Below are positions 17,266 through 24,760 of a DNA stretch of 33,623 bases, one piece after another. The position numbers and the translations under genes were made by a program. The notes below the pieces were generated by a model. It saw only the letters and a program-made list of their open reading frames with translations. It had not been told where the DNA came from and did no database searches. The stretch covers positions 1-33,623 of IMG/VR virus record IMGVR_UViG_3300042485_004291; one strand, given 5' to 3'. The stretch is from a virus. Positions within the stretch are counted from its first letter, which is position 1; each line of letters begins with the position of its first letter.

Positions 17266-17553
17266 TTATTTTGTAATATTTTTTAAAGTTTTAACTTCAT
17301 TTTCTAAATTTTCTACTTTTTCTAATAATATTTTTAAAACCTCTATAGAGTAGACAGAAAGAAGGTCATATTTAAGACCTAGTGGATTATTATCTTTGTC
17401 TAGAACAACGATATATTTAAGAGAGTCTATCTCATTAACTTCTTCTGCTATGTAGCCAATATGCCTGATCTCTTTAAGATCGCCATTGTATACCCATGTG
17501 ACAGGATTCAAACTTTTTATAGTTTTTTCAAAATCAATTTCTACTAACCCCAT
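17266..17553 (-). CDS. S74-type intramolecular chaperone domain, stand-alone
   Basis: 95 residues that match the later part of a peptidase S74 / endosialidase chaperone domain: EKTIKSLNPVTWVYN, IGYIAEEVNEI, a KYDLLSVYSIEVLKIL helix and a C-terminal coiled coil (LLEKVENLENEVKTLK). Such domains normally sit at the C-terminus of a trimeric fibre, drive its folding and then cut themselves off. Here the domain is a separate ORF, and its usual first motif (S-x-x-R-[FY]-K) is found at the end of the upstream FN3 gene. SD AAAGGGG lies about 12 bases before the ATG. It may assist folding of the upstream fibre in trans, or be a remnant of a split gene. Confidence 0.75.
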   Translation of the reverse strand: MGLVEIDFEKTIKSLNPVTWVYNGDLKEIRHIGYIAEEVNEIDSLKYIVVLDKDNNPLGLKYDLLSVYSIEVLKILLEKVENLENEVKTLKNITK

Positions 17554-17572
17554 ACTGCTTAACTACCCCTTT

Positions 17573-18346
17573 TTATTTTGACTTTTTACTAAACACCCTC
17601 AAGATGCTGTGCTTAAATCTCTTAGATGAGTATGCAAATCCTGGGAAGAATGGACCAAATCCTGGTGGGAAGAATGGACCAAATCCTGGGAAGAACGGGA
17701 AGAACGGAAAGAATGGTGGGAAAAATGGCGGGAAGAATGGAAAGAACGGTGGGAAAAATGGAGGAGTTGTTACACTAGTAGATGCACTTGAAACTAAAGA
17801 GTTTCCATTTGCATTTGTAGCATAAACCGTGTAAGTCTGTGAAGTATTTGCCTCTTGAGTAACGTTAACACTTGTTGTTCCTGAACCTACAGTAGCGCCT
17901 TTACTATCTGATGATGCCCATGTATATCCAGAAATAGCTTTACCACCATTTGCAGGGGCTACCCAAGAAACAGCATCATTAAGTGCTGAAGTTACTACAG
18001 TTGGTGCTGCAGGTGTTGCTGGAACAGTTGTTGCAGTAATAGAAGCAGAAGCAGAAGATGCATCAGAAGTTCCTGAAGCATTAGTACCAGTAACTGTAAA
18101 CGTATATGCAGTATTTGACTGCAATCCTGTAACTGTAAGTGGAGAAGAGCCTCCTGTTGCAGTAAAAGATCCAGGAGATGATGTTACTGTAAACGACGTT
18201 GCTGTTGCTCCTGCTCCTGCAGTAAATTCTACACTAGCAGCACCATTATTAAATGCACGACTTGTTCCTACGTCAGTTGCTGTAACGCTTGTTGGTACTC
18301 CTGGTGCACCCTTAGCTGAAGAGCCAATTACCCCTAAAATATCCAT
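17573..18346 (-). CDS. FN3-domain fibre protein with PFFP repeat tail (1)
   Basis: 257 residues from the ATG at 18346, which overlaps the preceding stop as TAATG. Two fibronectin type III-like domains lie at about residues 15-105 and 108-195 (SGYTWASS, SQTYTVYATNANGNS). A tract of about 45 residues follows, built almost only of Pro, Phe and a few Gly (PFFPPFFPFFP). The end is YSSKRFKHSILRVF, which looks like the first motif of an S74 chaperone domain that then stops. The second FN3 domain, the PFFP tract and the tail are shared with the protein at 24761-25804. FN3 domains on phage tails often bind cell-surface glycans. The PFFP tract is unusual and its role is unknown. Confidence 0.75.
   Translation of the reverse strand: MDILGVIGSSAKGAPGVPTSVTATDVGTSRAFNNGAASVEFTAGAGATATSFTVTSSPGSFTATGGSSPLTVTGLQSNTAYTFTVTGTNASGTSDASSASASITATTVPATPAAPTVVTSALNDAVSWVAPANGGKAISGYTWASSDSKGATVGSGTTSVNVTQEANTSQTYTVYATNANGNSLVSSASTSVTTPPFFPPFFPFFPPFFPPFFPFFPFFPGFGPFFPPGFGPFFPGFAYSSKRFKHSILRVFSKKSK
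17638..17763 (-). repeat. PFFP-coding short tandem repeat
   Basis: On the plus strand the tract is a run of GGGAAGAATGG-type units of 9-12 bases with few substitutions, encoding PFFP on the minus strand. Unit number differs from the second copy at 24830-24919, so the tract probably changes length by slippage or recombination. Confidence 0.8.
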
Positions 18347-20529
18347 TACGAAATATCTCCTACTACGTACCAAACATTTGAGCCTTCATAGACTGCTGTT
18401 GCTGAAGAGTATCTTACACGAAGTTTTGGTGCAGTAGCTGTGGCACCAGTAGAGTTAATTGTAACTCCAGATCCTTGTGCAAATGTTACTTGGCCAGCTC
18501 CCTTTTGAATAACATTGAGCTGTGTTCCTATTGGATAAGCTACATCTGCTGATGGTGGAATTGTAACTGTAATTGCTGAAGCATTTGATGCAGTTATAAA
18601 CTTACCAGCATCATCTAGAACAAATGTATATGTTGTTCCAGTTTGTCCATTAATACCTAGGTTAATTTTAGGTGAAGTTAAAGTTTTGTTTGTAAGTGTT
18701 TGGGCTGTTGAAAGATCTGCTGTAATACTAGTATTAATACTAAATGAGTTATCAGTTAATGTTAATCCGTTACCCGCAACAAATGTGCCAGCACCTGAAA
18801 ATTGACTAAACTCAATTGGATCTGTACCTATTGTTCCAACAGTGTTTATCTGTACAAAGCCCTTGTTATCGTTTGCTGTTCCTCCAGTTACGAATACAAA
18901 GTCTCCTCCATCAATTTCAGCAGGAGAATCAAAGTCTGTTGCTCTAGATGGTGCTCCTGATGCTGCTACTACGTAAATACCGTTTTCAGATGCAGTTGAT
19001 TGATTCTTAACAAGAATTCTGTTACCAGTTGCAAGAGTTACTCCGTCAAGAGTGTCTCCATTTTCAACAGCTGTAGCAAGTGCAATATTAGCAGTTGTTG
19101 CTGCGACTACTGAAGCGTGAATATGTAAACCTTCTCCAAGAGCATCTACATATGCTTTTGTTGCTGCGTCAGTTGAGTCAGTTGGTGTACCAAGACCTGT
19201 AATCTTGTTTGTACCCATTGCGATTGCGCCAGTCATTGTTCCACCAGCAAGGGCTAACTTAGCATTTAATTGTGCTTGAATGTCTGAAGTTACTTCACTA
19301 AGATATCCAATTTCTGTATCTGATACACCAGAAATTTTATCTTGCTTATTTCCTAAATCTGTTGTTAATCCAGAAATTTTAGATTGTGCAATTGCTGCTG
19401 ATGCATTAATGTCTCCATCAACAATAGTTCCGTCTAAAATCATTGTGCTAGTTACTGAGCCTGTGTCACCAGTTGTAACAACAGTACCGCTTATATCTGG
19501 GATTGTGATTGTACGGTCAGCAGTAGGGTCTGTAAATGTTACTGTAGTCTCAAAATCATTTGCTGTAGAACCTTCAACAACAATACTTCCATCTGTAATA
19601 GTTAGACCACTTACTGCTGGAGATGTTAATGTTTTACTTGTAAGGGTTTGTGCAGCAGAGTCAATAACAACTGTTCCTCCTGCATCAGGAAATGAAACTG
19701 TTCTGTCAGCAGTTGGATCTCCACCTGCAAGGGTAAGTTCAAAATCATCAGCGGTAGAACCTTCAAAAACGATTGAGCTAATCGTTCCAATACTATTAAT
19801 ACTTGATAGGTTTCCAGTTGTGATAACGGTACCGTCTACGTCAGGCAATGTAATTGTACGGTCTGCGGTTGGATCTGTTATTGCTAATACAGTTTCAAAA
19901 TCATTTGCAGTAGCACCTTCAAAAGTAAGTCCACCTTCAATAAAGATAGGATTACTAATTGTTGGTGTTCCAATTGATGGACTATTAAGAGATGTAATTG
20001 CTGAAAGGTTTCCAGTTGTAATGATTGTTCCAGTAACGTCTGGAATAGTGACTACACGATCTCCAGTTGGGTCTGTTACCTCAAGTCGTGTTTCAAAATC
20101 ATTTGCTGTAACACCTTCAAATGTAAATGAACCTACAACGTTAACATTTGTTGAATCAACTGTAGTGGTACTTCCTTGAACTGTTAAGTTACCAGCTACG
20201 GTTACGTTTCCACTACCATCTGCAAGTACTACAGTTCCTGTAGCATTGGGAAGAGTAATTGTACGATCAGCCGTTGGGTCTGTAACTACTAGTGTAGTTT
20301 CGTATGAGTCTGCTGTAGCACCTTCAAAAGTAATGCTAGTTCCAAAAGCGGGATTTACTGTAGAGTCAATATCAGCAAAGTAGTCTAGGCTTGCCCAGTG
20401 ATTTGTACCATCACCAATTTTAAATTTATTTGTATCAGATTCCCACCCAATTTCACCAGCGTTTAATACTGGGTTTGCAGATGTCCACTGTGAAGCAGTA
20501 CCTCTGCGCTGTTGCATTCTCGTTGCCAT
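18346..20529 (-). CDS. Long tail fibre, repeated beta modules
   Basis: 727 residues. The N-terminus (MATRMQQRRGTASQWTSANP ... WESDTNKFKIGDGTN) is the virion-anchoring module common to many phage fibres and to Mtd-type proteins. Then come about six copies of a module of roughly 45 residues with the core TFEGATADxFET and DPTADRTITLP, which should stack as a trimeric beta shaft. A fibre-type section (GYLSEVTSDIQAQLNAKLALAGG, TDSTDAATKAYVDALG) and a C-terminal beta tip follow. It likely reaches the host surface. SD GAGGAGC and a TGATATAAT box (20552-20560) precede the ATG, so it is the first gene of its own transcript, coupled to the FN3 gene downstream. Confidence 0.85.
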   Translation of the reverse strand: MATRMQQRRGTASQWTSANPVLNAGEIGWESDTNKFKIGDGTNHWASLDYFADIDSTVNPAFGTSITFEGATADSYETTLVVTDPTADRTITLPNATGTVVLADGSGNVTVAGNLTVQGSTTTVDSTNVNVVGSFTFEGVTANDFETRLEVTDPTGDRVVTIPDVTGTIITTGNLSAITSLNSPSIGTPTISNPIFIEGGLTFEGATANDFETVLAITDPTADRTITLPDVDGTVITTGNLSSINSIGTISSIVFEGSTADDFELTLAGGDPTADRTVSFPDAGGTVVIDSAAQTLTSKTLTSPAVSGLTITDGSIVVEGSTANDFETTVTFTDPTADRTITIPDISGTVVTTGDTGSVTSTMILDGTIVDGDINASAAIAQSKISGLTTDLGNKQDKISGVSDTEIGYLSEVTSDIQAQLNAKLALAGGTMTGAIAMGTNKITGLGTPTDSTDAATKAYVDALGEGLHIHASVVAATTANIALATAVENGDTLDGVTLATGNRILVKNQSTASENGIYVVAASGAPSRATDFDSPAEIDGGDFVFVTGGTANDNKGFVQINTVGTIGTDPIEFSQFSGAGTFVAGNGLTLTDNSFSINTSITADLSTAQTLTNKTLTSPKINLGINGQTGTTYTFVLDDAGKFITASNASAITVTIPPSADVAYPIGTQLNVIQKGAGQVTFAQGSGVTINSTGATATAPKLRVRYSSATAVYEGSNVWYVVGDIS

Positions 20530-20551
20530 GATGCTCCTCTATACGTTATAT

Positions 20552-20560
20552 ATTATATCA
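20552..20560 (-). promoter_or_regulatory. Extended -10 of long fibre gene
   Basis: TGATATAAT with SD GAGGAGC closer to the ATG at 20529. Confidence 0.6.
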
Positions 20561-20565
20561 GATAA

Positions 20566-21024
20566 TTAGTTAAAATTATCAATTGCCGTTCCACCGTCAT
20601 ATGTTGCCTCAAATGACGACGTATTATATAGCCCAGCACTTATAAGAACACCTGGTTCATTATATGCTCCACCACTAATAAAAGTACTTACTATTAATCC
20701 ACTACCATCAATTGAGGTATCGTGAATGTGATCCTTTAATGTTTCTGCATCTTCTAATGTTGCAATTGGTAACCATTGGGAACCATAATAAACATGAACA
20801 CGCTCTGTTAATGTATCAAACCACAAATCTCCATTTTCTGGAGAAACTGGTGGTGTTGCACCAACTGGAAGTTGCGGAGACCCTATTGCAGTATCTACGT
20901 ATAGCTTTGTTGCTGCATGTGAATTTTCGGTAGGAGTGGCAACTGTGACTGTTGATCCAAAAGTACCGCCAAGGGCTACGTTTATCCCGTGCTTTACTTT
21001 AAAGTCTTTATTTACAGTTGCCAC
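20566..21024 (-). CDS. Small fibre-type virion protein, GTG start
   Basis: 152 residues. The start MATVNKDFKVKHGINV is the same kind of N-terminal module as in the fibre at 21043-22902. A TPTENSHAATKLYVDTAI fibre motif follows, then a PENGDLWFDTLTERVHVYYGSQW hairpin typical of phage structural proteins, and a short Gly/Ser/Asn-rich tip. The start is GTG at 21024 with AGAGG upstream. It probably assembles on the tail with the neighbouring fibres. Confidence 0.75.
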   Translation of the reverse strand: MATVNKDFKVKHGINVALGGTFGSTVTVATPTENSHAATKLYVDTAIGSPQLPVGATPPVSPENGDLWFDTLTERVHVYYGSQWLPIATLEDAETLKDHIHDTSIDGSGLIVSTFISGGAYNEPGVLISAGLYNTSSFEATYDGGTAIDNFN

Positions 21025-21042
21025 TTCCGACCTCTATTCTAG

Positions 21043-22902
21043 TTATGCTTCAATATAAATTTTGTGTACTTTAACAGAGGTATCTGCTGATGCACCAGTT
21101 ACCTGAAGAAGAACGTTTCCACCACTGTAAACAGCGTTAGTAGTTCCTAGTTCAGTGTTGCTGATTACATCGGCATACTCTGTTAAGTAAACACTATTAT
21201 TGCCATCAACTGTAACAAGTACTTCAATTACTTCAATATCATTACCCTTTTTCATTTGTACGATATATTTAGCGCTTGAGTATGTTGTTGCTGACCAAGA
21301 GTCAATTGTAGTTGCTGAGGCTGAAGCGGTAGCAAGAGCAGAACCCATAAGGGCATCTGCAAAAGCAATGCTTGTCGCAGTTGCTGCACCAAGTACTGGA
21401 GTAACAAGAGTTGGTGTATTAGCAAATACTAGAGCATCAGTTCCTGTTTCGTCAGATATAACTCCTGCAAGTTCTGCAGATGTTGTTGCAGCCAGCGCTG
21501 AAATCTTGCTTGCTGTAGTAATACCATTTGTTACTGTTGCAGCATTTCCAGTGTACTGTGTTGCTGATAGAACTTCAGTTCCATTAATCTTTAATACCTT
21601 GCCAGAAGCAAGATCCATGTGCTCAGAAGATGTCCATGAATCAGTTGCATCTACCCAGTTAAAAGTTTTGTCTGTATTACCCTTAAGTGTAAGACCTCCG
21701 CCGTCAGCGCCTGCATCTGTTGGAGATGTTACTGCACCAAGAACAAGGTTCTTGTCATCAATTGTAATTTCTGTTGAGTTAATTGTAGTTGTTGTACCGT
21801 TAACTGTTAGGTCCCCTGAAAGAACCAAAGATGTACCAGTCGCAGCACCAATGTTTGGTGTTACAAGCGTTGGGGTATCAGCAAAAACAAGTGCTCCAGT
21901 ACCAGTCTCGTCAGAGATTACTGTACGAAGTTCTGATGAAGTAGTTGCTGCAAAGACATCCAACTTATTGTTTGTAAGAGCAACAGTACCTGTAGCATCT
22001 GGCAAAGTAATAGTCTTATCAGATGTTGGGTCTGTAACTGTAAGTGTTGTTTCAAATTCATTTGCTGTTGCGCCCTCAAAAACAATTCCATTTCCATCAA
22101 CTGCTGGAGATGTAAGAGTCTTATTTGTAAGAGTTTGTGTATCTGATGTACCAACTACTGAACCTGTAACTCCATGTACACCAGTTGATGCACCTGTGTG
22201 AGTTGTTAGATCTGAAGAAGAAGCCTTATCGTTTAGCTGAGTCTGAATTGCTGACGTTACACCGTCTACATAATTAAGCTCAGTTGTACTAGCGGTTATT
22301 CCATCAAGAACGTTTAGTTCTGATGCTGTTGAAGTAATTGATGTACCAGCAATTTGTAATGTTGTGGCATTTACCTCACCTGTTGCACCATAGACTACCG
22401 CTTTTCCATTTACAACGGTTCCTGCTGCTGATCCATCTATTAAGTTAAGTTCTGTAGCAGTTGCTGTAAGTACAACGTCTTCGTTAATCTTTGGTGAATT
22501 TAATGTTTTATTTGTAAGGGTCTCAGTTGAATCTTGAAGAACAACTGTTCCTGTTGCATTTGGAAGTGTAATTGTACGATCTGCTGTAGGATCTACTACT
22601 GTAAGTGTAGTCTCATAGTCATCTGCTGTCGCACCTTCAAAGACAATGCTTGATTCAAATACACCAACTGCTGCTGGTGCTGCCCACTCAATTCCGTTTG
22701 TTGCTCCAGAATTTGCTGTAAGAACATGTCCGTTTGTACCCGCTGCAAGGCGAGTTACGGTGTCTGCTGCTGAAGCAACTAGTAAATCACCTTTTACGTC
22801 TACTAATGCTTCTGTTAATATGTCGTGGCCATTTACGGTTGCGGTTGATCCCTCAACTACCAGCCCCGCTTTTACTCTAAAGTCTTTTGTTACTGTTGCC
22901 AT
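21043..22902 (-). CDS. Tail fibre with repeated beta modules
   Basis: 619 residues. The N-terminus MATVTKDFRVKAGLVVEG is followed by modules of the FEGATADDYETTL / DPTADRTITLPNATGTV type also found in the 18346-20529 fibre. Repeats of the TLTNKTLTSPA and TATELNLIDG types typical of phage fibres come next. The last 90 residues (SSAKYIVQMKKG ... VKVHKIYIEA) form a C-terminal domain shared with the protein at 22918-23364. The SD is AGGAG. Presumed role: shaft and tip of a receptor-binding fibre. Many DNA-level repeats make this region prone to recombination and to misassembly. Confidence 0.85.
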   Translation of the reverse strand: MATVTKDFRVKAGLVVEGSTATVNGHDILTEALVDVKGDLLVASAADTVTRLAAGTNGHVLTANSGATNGIEWAAPAAVGVFESSIVFEGATADDYETTLTVVDPTADRTITLPNATGTVVLQDSTETLTNKTLNSPKINEDVVLTATATELNLIDGSAAGTVVNGKAVVYGATGEVNATTLQIAGTSITSTASELNVLDGITASTTELNYVDGVTSAIQTQLNDKASSSDLTTHTGASTGVHGVTGSVVGTSDTQTLTNKTLTSPAVDGNGIVFEGATANEFETTLTVTDPTSDKTITLPDATGTVALTNNKLDVFAATTSSELRTVISDETGTGALVFADTPTLVTPNIGAATGTSLVLSGDLTVNGTTTTINSTEITIDDKNLVLGAVTSPTDAGADGGGLTLKGNTDKTFNWVDATDSWTSSEHMDLASGKVLKINGTEVLSATQYTGNAATVTNGITTASKISALAATTSAELAGVISDETGTDALVFANTPTLVTPVLGAATATSIAFADALMGSALATASASATTIDSWSATTYSSAKYIVQMKKGNDIEVIEVLVTVDGNNSVYLTEYADVISNTELGTTNAVYSGGNVLLQVTGASADTSVKVHKIYIEA

Positions 22903-22917
22903 CTTTTATCTCCTAGG

Positions 22918-23364
22918 TTAGGCCTTTAATCCCATACGCATGTAGCGTAGAGTTATAGGTGTCATTCCCCCTACTGGAAGAACAGTTAATGAAACTGTAT
23001 CTCCAGCCCTTGAAACAGAGATGGTGCCAATATTCCCATCATTGTCAATAGTTGCATATTCACTAACAGATATTCCTGATCCGTCAATTAATATGTTTAA
23101 TTCTGTAGAGTAGTACTTGTTTGCACCACCAGCTACATGTTTAATGGAAACCATATATTTCATTGATCGCCATTCACTTGCTGTAAAGCTATCAAAAATT
23201 GTTGAGTTTTCAATACCGTTGATTGTTTGCTCATTATTGCCATCTGAACCAAGATCTGTAGACCTAGCAGAAGTACTATCAATTAAATCTACATAGTTTT
23301 CCTGAGTTGGTCTATCACCAGTTTGAAATAGTGATTTAATATTTGCTATTGATATCTTTGCCAT
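22918..23364 (-). CDS. Small virion protein sharing a fibre C-terminal domain
   Basis: 148 residues. The N-terminal third (IKSLFQTGDRPTQENYVDLID) resembles the anchoring segment of phage structural proteins. The rest matches the C-terminal domain of the neighbouring fibre: FDSFTASEWRSMKYMVSIKH, YYSTELNILIDGSGISVSEYA, TVSLTVLPVGG, ITLRYMRM. It may be an alternative tip or capping subunit. There is no SD; TGATATAAT ends exactly 6 bases before the ATG, suggesting a leaderless message. Confidence 0.75.
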   Translation of the reverse strand: MAKISIANIKSLFQTGDRPTQENYVDLIDSTSARSTDLGSDGNNEQTINGIENSTIFDSFTASEWRSMKYMVSIKHVAGGANKYYSTELNILIDGSGISVSEYATIDNDGNIGTISVSRAGDTVSLTVLPVGGMTPITLRYMRMGLKA

Positions 23365-23370
23365 AGTGTT

Positions 23371-23379
23371 ATTATATCA
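23371..23379 (-). promoter_or_regulatory. Leaderless-type -10 box
   Basis: TGATATAAT, 6 bases, ATG (23364). It overlaps a 12-base palindrome ATATCATGATAT (23374-23385). Confidence 0.65.
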
Positions 23380-23384
23380 TGATA

Positions 23385-23606
23385 TTAAAGAATATAATTA
23401 TTGATTCCAATTATTTGAAGACCAATTCCAGGTATGTTTCCGTATGCTGGACCAACTCCAATTGTTGTGAATCTAACCCTAAATGGTAAGACTTCATTAA
23501 TTTTTATTGCTCTTGTTTTATATAAAATTTCTGATATTGGATACCCAACAGAGTTAACACTTTTTGCTTTATGGCTATCTATATCAATAATAATAACAGA
23601 TGCCAT
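23385..23606 (-). CDS. Small hypothetical protein in tail cassette
   Basis: 73 residues, beta-rich, with ISEILYKTRAIKINEVLPFRV and a Gly/Pro-rich end AYGNIPGIGLQIIGINNYIL. I do not recognise a named family. The ATG overlaps the stop of the upstream gene as TAATG, so it is co-translated with the module at 23606-24016. Probably a small structural partner of that protein. Confidence 0.6.
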   Translation of the reverse strand: MASVIIIDIDSHKAKSVNSVGYPISEILYKTRAIKINEVLPFRVRFTTIGVGPAYGNIPGIGLQIIGINNYIL

Positions 23607-24016
23607 TATGACTCGCTATTAGTTACATCTTCAATAACATTCATTGTGCCACGTGCAACTGTCCATACTCTAGAATCATCGCTTAGCTCAATATCAAAAA
23701 TATCTCCAGTCTCTAACAACACAGACTCATTTGCTGTAAGTGAAACAGTAAATTCTCCAGCACTGTCTATTTCTGTTTGAGTTGGATAAAGATCAACAAT
23801 TAATTCTGCATCATCTGTAAAATCTCCAGGGGAAGTGTTTGGTCGCTTAACTTCCATTGCAATAGTCCAATCAGGAATATTTAGTGCGTCTTTATTATCA
23901 TCTGTAACATAAACACGAAATGAAGATGTATCACCACGAACAATTGTCCATAATACATTTGGTGGAGTTAAACCAACAGAATATGAGCTTGCGCCTTGAC
24001 CTCTAAATGTAGCCAT
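23606..24016 (-). CDS. BppU-like N-terminal beta module (1)
   Basis: 136 residues. PNVLWTIVRGDTSSFRVYVTDDNK is followed by a strand-turn pattern with DWTIAMEVKRP, SAGEFTVSLTANES and IFDIELSDDSRVWTVARGTMNV. The layout (R-G-D near the start, about 100 residues of Ig-like strands, V[AW]RG near the end) is that of the baseplate upper-protein N-terminal domains that plug receptor-binding fibres into the tail. Related genes lie at 27672-28022 and 28868-29269. TGGTATAAT ends 9 bases before the ATG and no SD is visible. Confidence 0.7.
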   Translation of the reverse strand: MATFRGQGASSYSVGLTPPNVLWTIVRGDTSSFRVYVTDDNKDALNIPDWTIAMEVKRPNTSPGDFTDDAELIVDLYPTQTEIDSAGEFTVSLTANESVLLETGDIFDIELSDDSRVWTVARGTMNVIEDVTNSES

Positions 24017-24025
24017 AATATTATC

Positions 24026-24034
24026 ATTATACCA
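24026..24034 (-). promoter_or_regulatory. Extended -10 of BppU-like module (1)
   Basis: TGGTATAAT, 9 bases before the ATG at 24016. It lies back to back with the lysozyme promoter. Confidence 0.6.
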
Positions 24035-24081
24035 CCAACTACAATTATATTTATAGTATTTTTATATACTATTTTTAAAAC

Positions 24082-24111
24082 TTGACCAAAAGACTAAATT
24101 GATGTTATAAT
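24082..24111 (+). promoter_or_regulatory. Promoter of the lysozyme unit
   Basis: TTGACC (24082-24087), 18 bases, then TATAAT (24106-24111) with the extended -10 element TGT. Predicted transcription start is near 24118, the first base of the hairpin and of the leader ORF. It faces against all neighbouring genes. Confidence 0.8.
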
Positions 24112-24117
24112 TAATGT

Positions 24118-24137
24118 ATGCTACCGATTGGTAGCAT
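24118..24137 (+). promoter_or_regulatory. Perfect 8-bp hairpin at predicted mRNA 5' end
   Basis: ATGCTACCGATTGGTAGCAT folds as an 8-bp stem with a GATT loop. It begins at the expected transcription start and includes the ATG of the leader ORF, so it could hide that start, protect the mRNA end, or serve as an operator in DNA form. Confidence 0.7.
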
Positions 24138-24165
24138 TTGTTCTCTAGGAGGTATTTTACAATGA
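24118..24165 (+). CDS. Candidate 15-residue leader peptide of lysozyme
   Basis: ATG at 24118 lies exactly 6 bases after the -10 box, the spacing used by the leaderless genes of this window. It opens a 15-codon ORF (MLPIGSICSLGGILQ) whose TGA overlaps the lysozyme ATG as ATGA. It reads straight through the lysozyme SD (AGGAGGT). This could couple or gate lysozyme translation. Short ORFs arise by chance, so the support is the double coincidence of promoter spacing and ATGA overlap. Confidence 0.45.
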   Translation: MLPIGSICSLGGILQ

Positions 24166-24707
24166 GAGAGGCAAAAGTTTGGCTAGGGGTGTTTGTTTTA
24201 GTTCTTTGTAGTGCCGTTTTTTCTGGTTCTGCAAAAGCTACTAACGAAAACAATTTATTAAGCAAAAAGTCTTTAGAGGTTTCTGCCACCCCACAGGTGG
24301 CTTTTTTGGTTTCTAAAGAAAAAAAGCTTGAAAAATATGAAAATGCTCATAAATTAACTGATGAGCAACTAGTTGATATGTTGAAAGCTGTTGGATTTAA
24401 GGAGAAGGCTTTGAGGTCTGCTTGTGCTATTGCAAAGGCAGAATCTAATGGTCGTCCCCTTGCTTTTAACGGTAATGTAAAAACAGGAGATAGTTCTTAT
24501 GGTGTATTTCAAATAAATATGCTTGGAGAACTTGGGTCAGATCGTAGAGAAAAGTTTGAACTAGATTCAAACGCTGAGTTGTTAAACCCAGTTGTTAACG
24601 CACAGATTGCTCTCCACATGACTAAGGGTGGAGAAGATTGGTCAGCATGGTCATCCCTTAATGGGAAACGGTATCAAGAATGGTACTCTAAATATCCATG
24701 TAAGTAA
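24162..24707 (+). CDS. Secreted lysozyme/transglycosylase-like endolysin
   Basis: 181 residues from the ATG at 24162, which has an excellent SD (TAGGAGGT). Residues 1-26 are a Sec signal peptide (REAKVWLGVFVLVLCSAVF, cut after SAKA). A charged linker follows, then a lysozyme-like domain at about residues 60-181. ACAIAKAESNGRPLAFN carries the likely catalytic Glu, SSYGVFQINM is the substrate-groove motif, and WSAWSSLNGKRYQEWY is the C-terminal signature of transglycosylase-like muralytic enzymes. It should cut peptidoglycan outside the membrane during entry or lysis. It is the only gene in the tail cassette on the plus strand, with its own promoter and terminator. A terminator-like hairpin lies inside it at 24285-24307. 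Confidence 0.88.
   Translation: MREAKVWLGVFVLVLCSAVFSGSAKATNENNLLSKKSLEVSATPQVAFLVSKEKKLEKYENAHKLTDEQLVDMLKAVGFKEKALRSACAIAKAESNGRPLAFNGNVKTGDSSYGVFQINMLGELGSDRREKFELDSNAELLNPVVNAQIALHMTKGGEDWSAWSSLNGKRYQEWYSKYPCK
24285..24307 (+). terminator. Intrinsic-terminator-like hairpin inside the lysozyme gene
   Basis: GCCACC, loop CCACA, GGTGGC, then six T: a textbook intrinsic terminator, but about 40 codons into the lysozyme ORF, in the linker after the signal peptide. It would cut the message short unless ribosomes or an antiterminator prevent folding, so it may act as an attenuator for lysis timing. Confidence 0.6.
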
Positions 24708-24726
24708 TAACCTTTAATATAAAAAT

Positions 24727-24758
24727 ACCCTCCTTGCTTTTGGCTTGGAGGGTTTTTT
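24727..24758. terminator. Bidirectional intrinsic terminator
   Basis: ACCCTCC ... GGAGGGT stem with a small internal mismatch, followed by six T on the plus strand and by an A/T-rich tail on the other strand. It lies between the convergent stops of lysozyme (24707) and the FN3 gene (24761) and can end both transcripts. Confidence 0.85.
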
Positions 24759-24760
24759 AT

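Noticed and set aside
17604-17825. Plus-strand GKNGGKNGK repeat protein that looks collagen-like
   Set aside because: It is the antisense reading of the PFFP tract; the minus-strand frame has FN3 domains, a coupled start and a homologous second copy.
17266-18346. Programmed frameshift joining the FN3 protein to the S74 domain
   Set aside because: The S74 frame has a TAG 12 bases before its ATG and a TGA further up, so no single shift gives a fusion.
19280-20179. Long plus-strand reading frame of 299 codons inside the tail fibre
   Set aside because: It mirrors the repeated minus-strand modules; its composition follows the complementary codons, and it lacks an SD and a promoter.
18346-20529. 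Diversity-generating retroelement target, suggested by the Mtd-like N-terminus
   Set aside because: No reverse transcriptase and no template repeat were seen; the N-terminal module is common in fibres without such systems.
21200-22201. Plus-strand reading frame of 333 codons
   Set aside because: Same reason: a shadow of the repetitive fibre gene on the opposite strand.
24062-24289. Minus-strand frame opposite the lysozyme start
   Set aside because: It lies over the lysozyme promoter, leader and signal peptide and has no start signal of its own.
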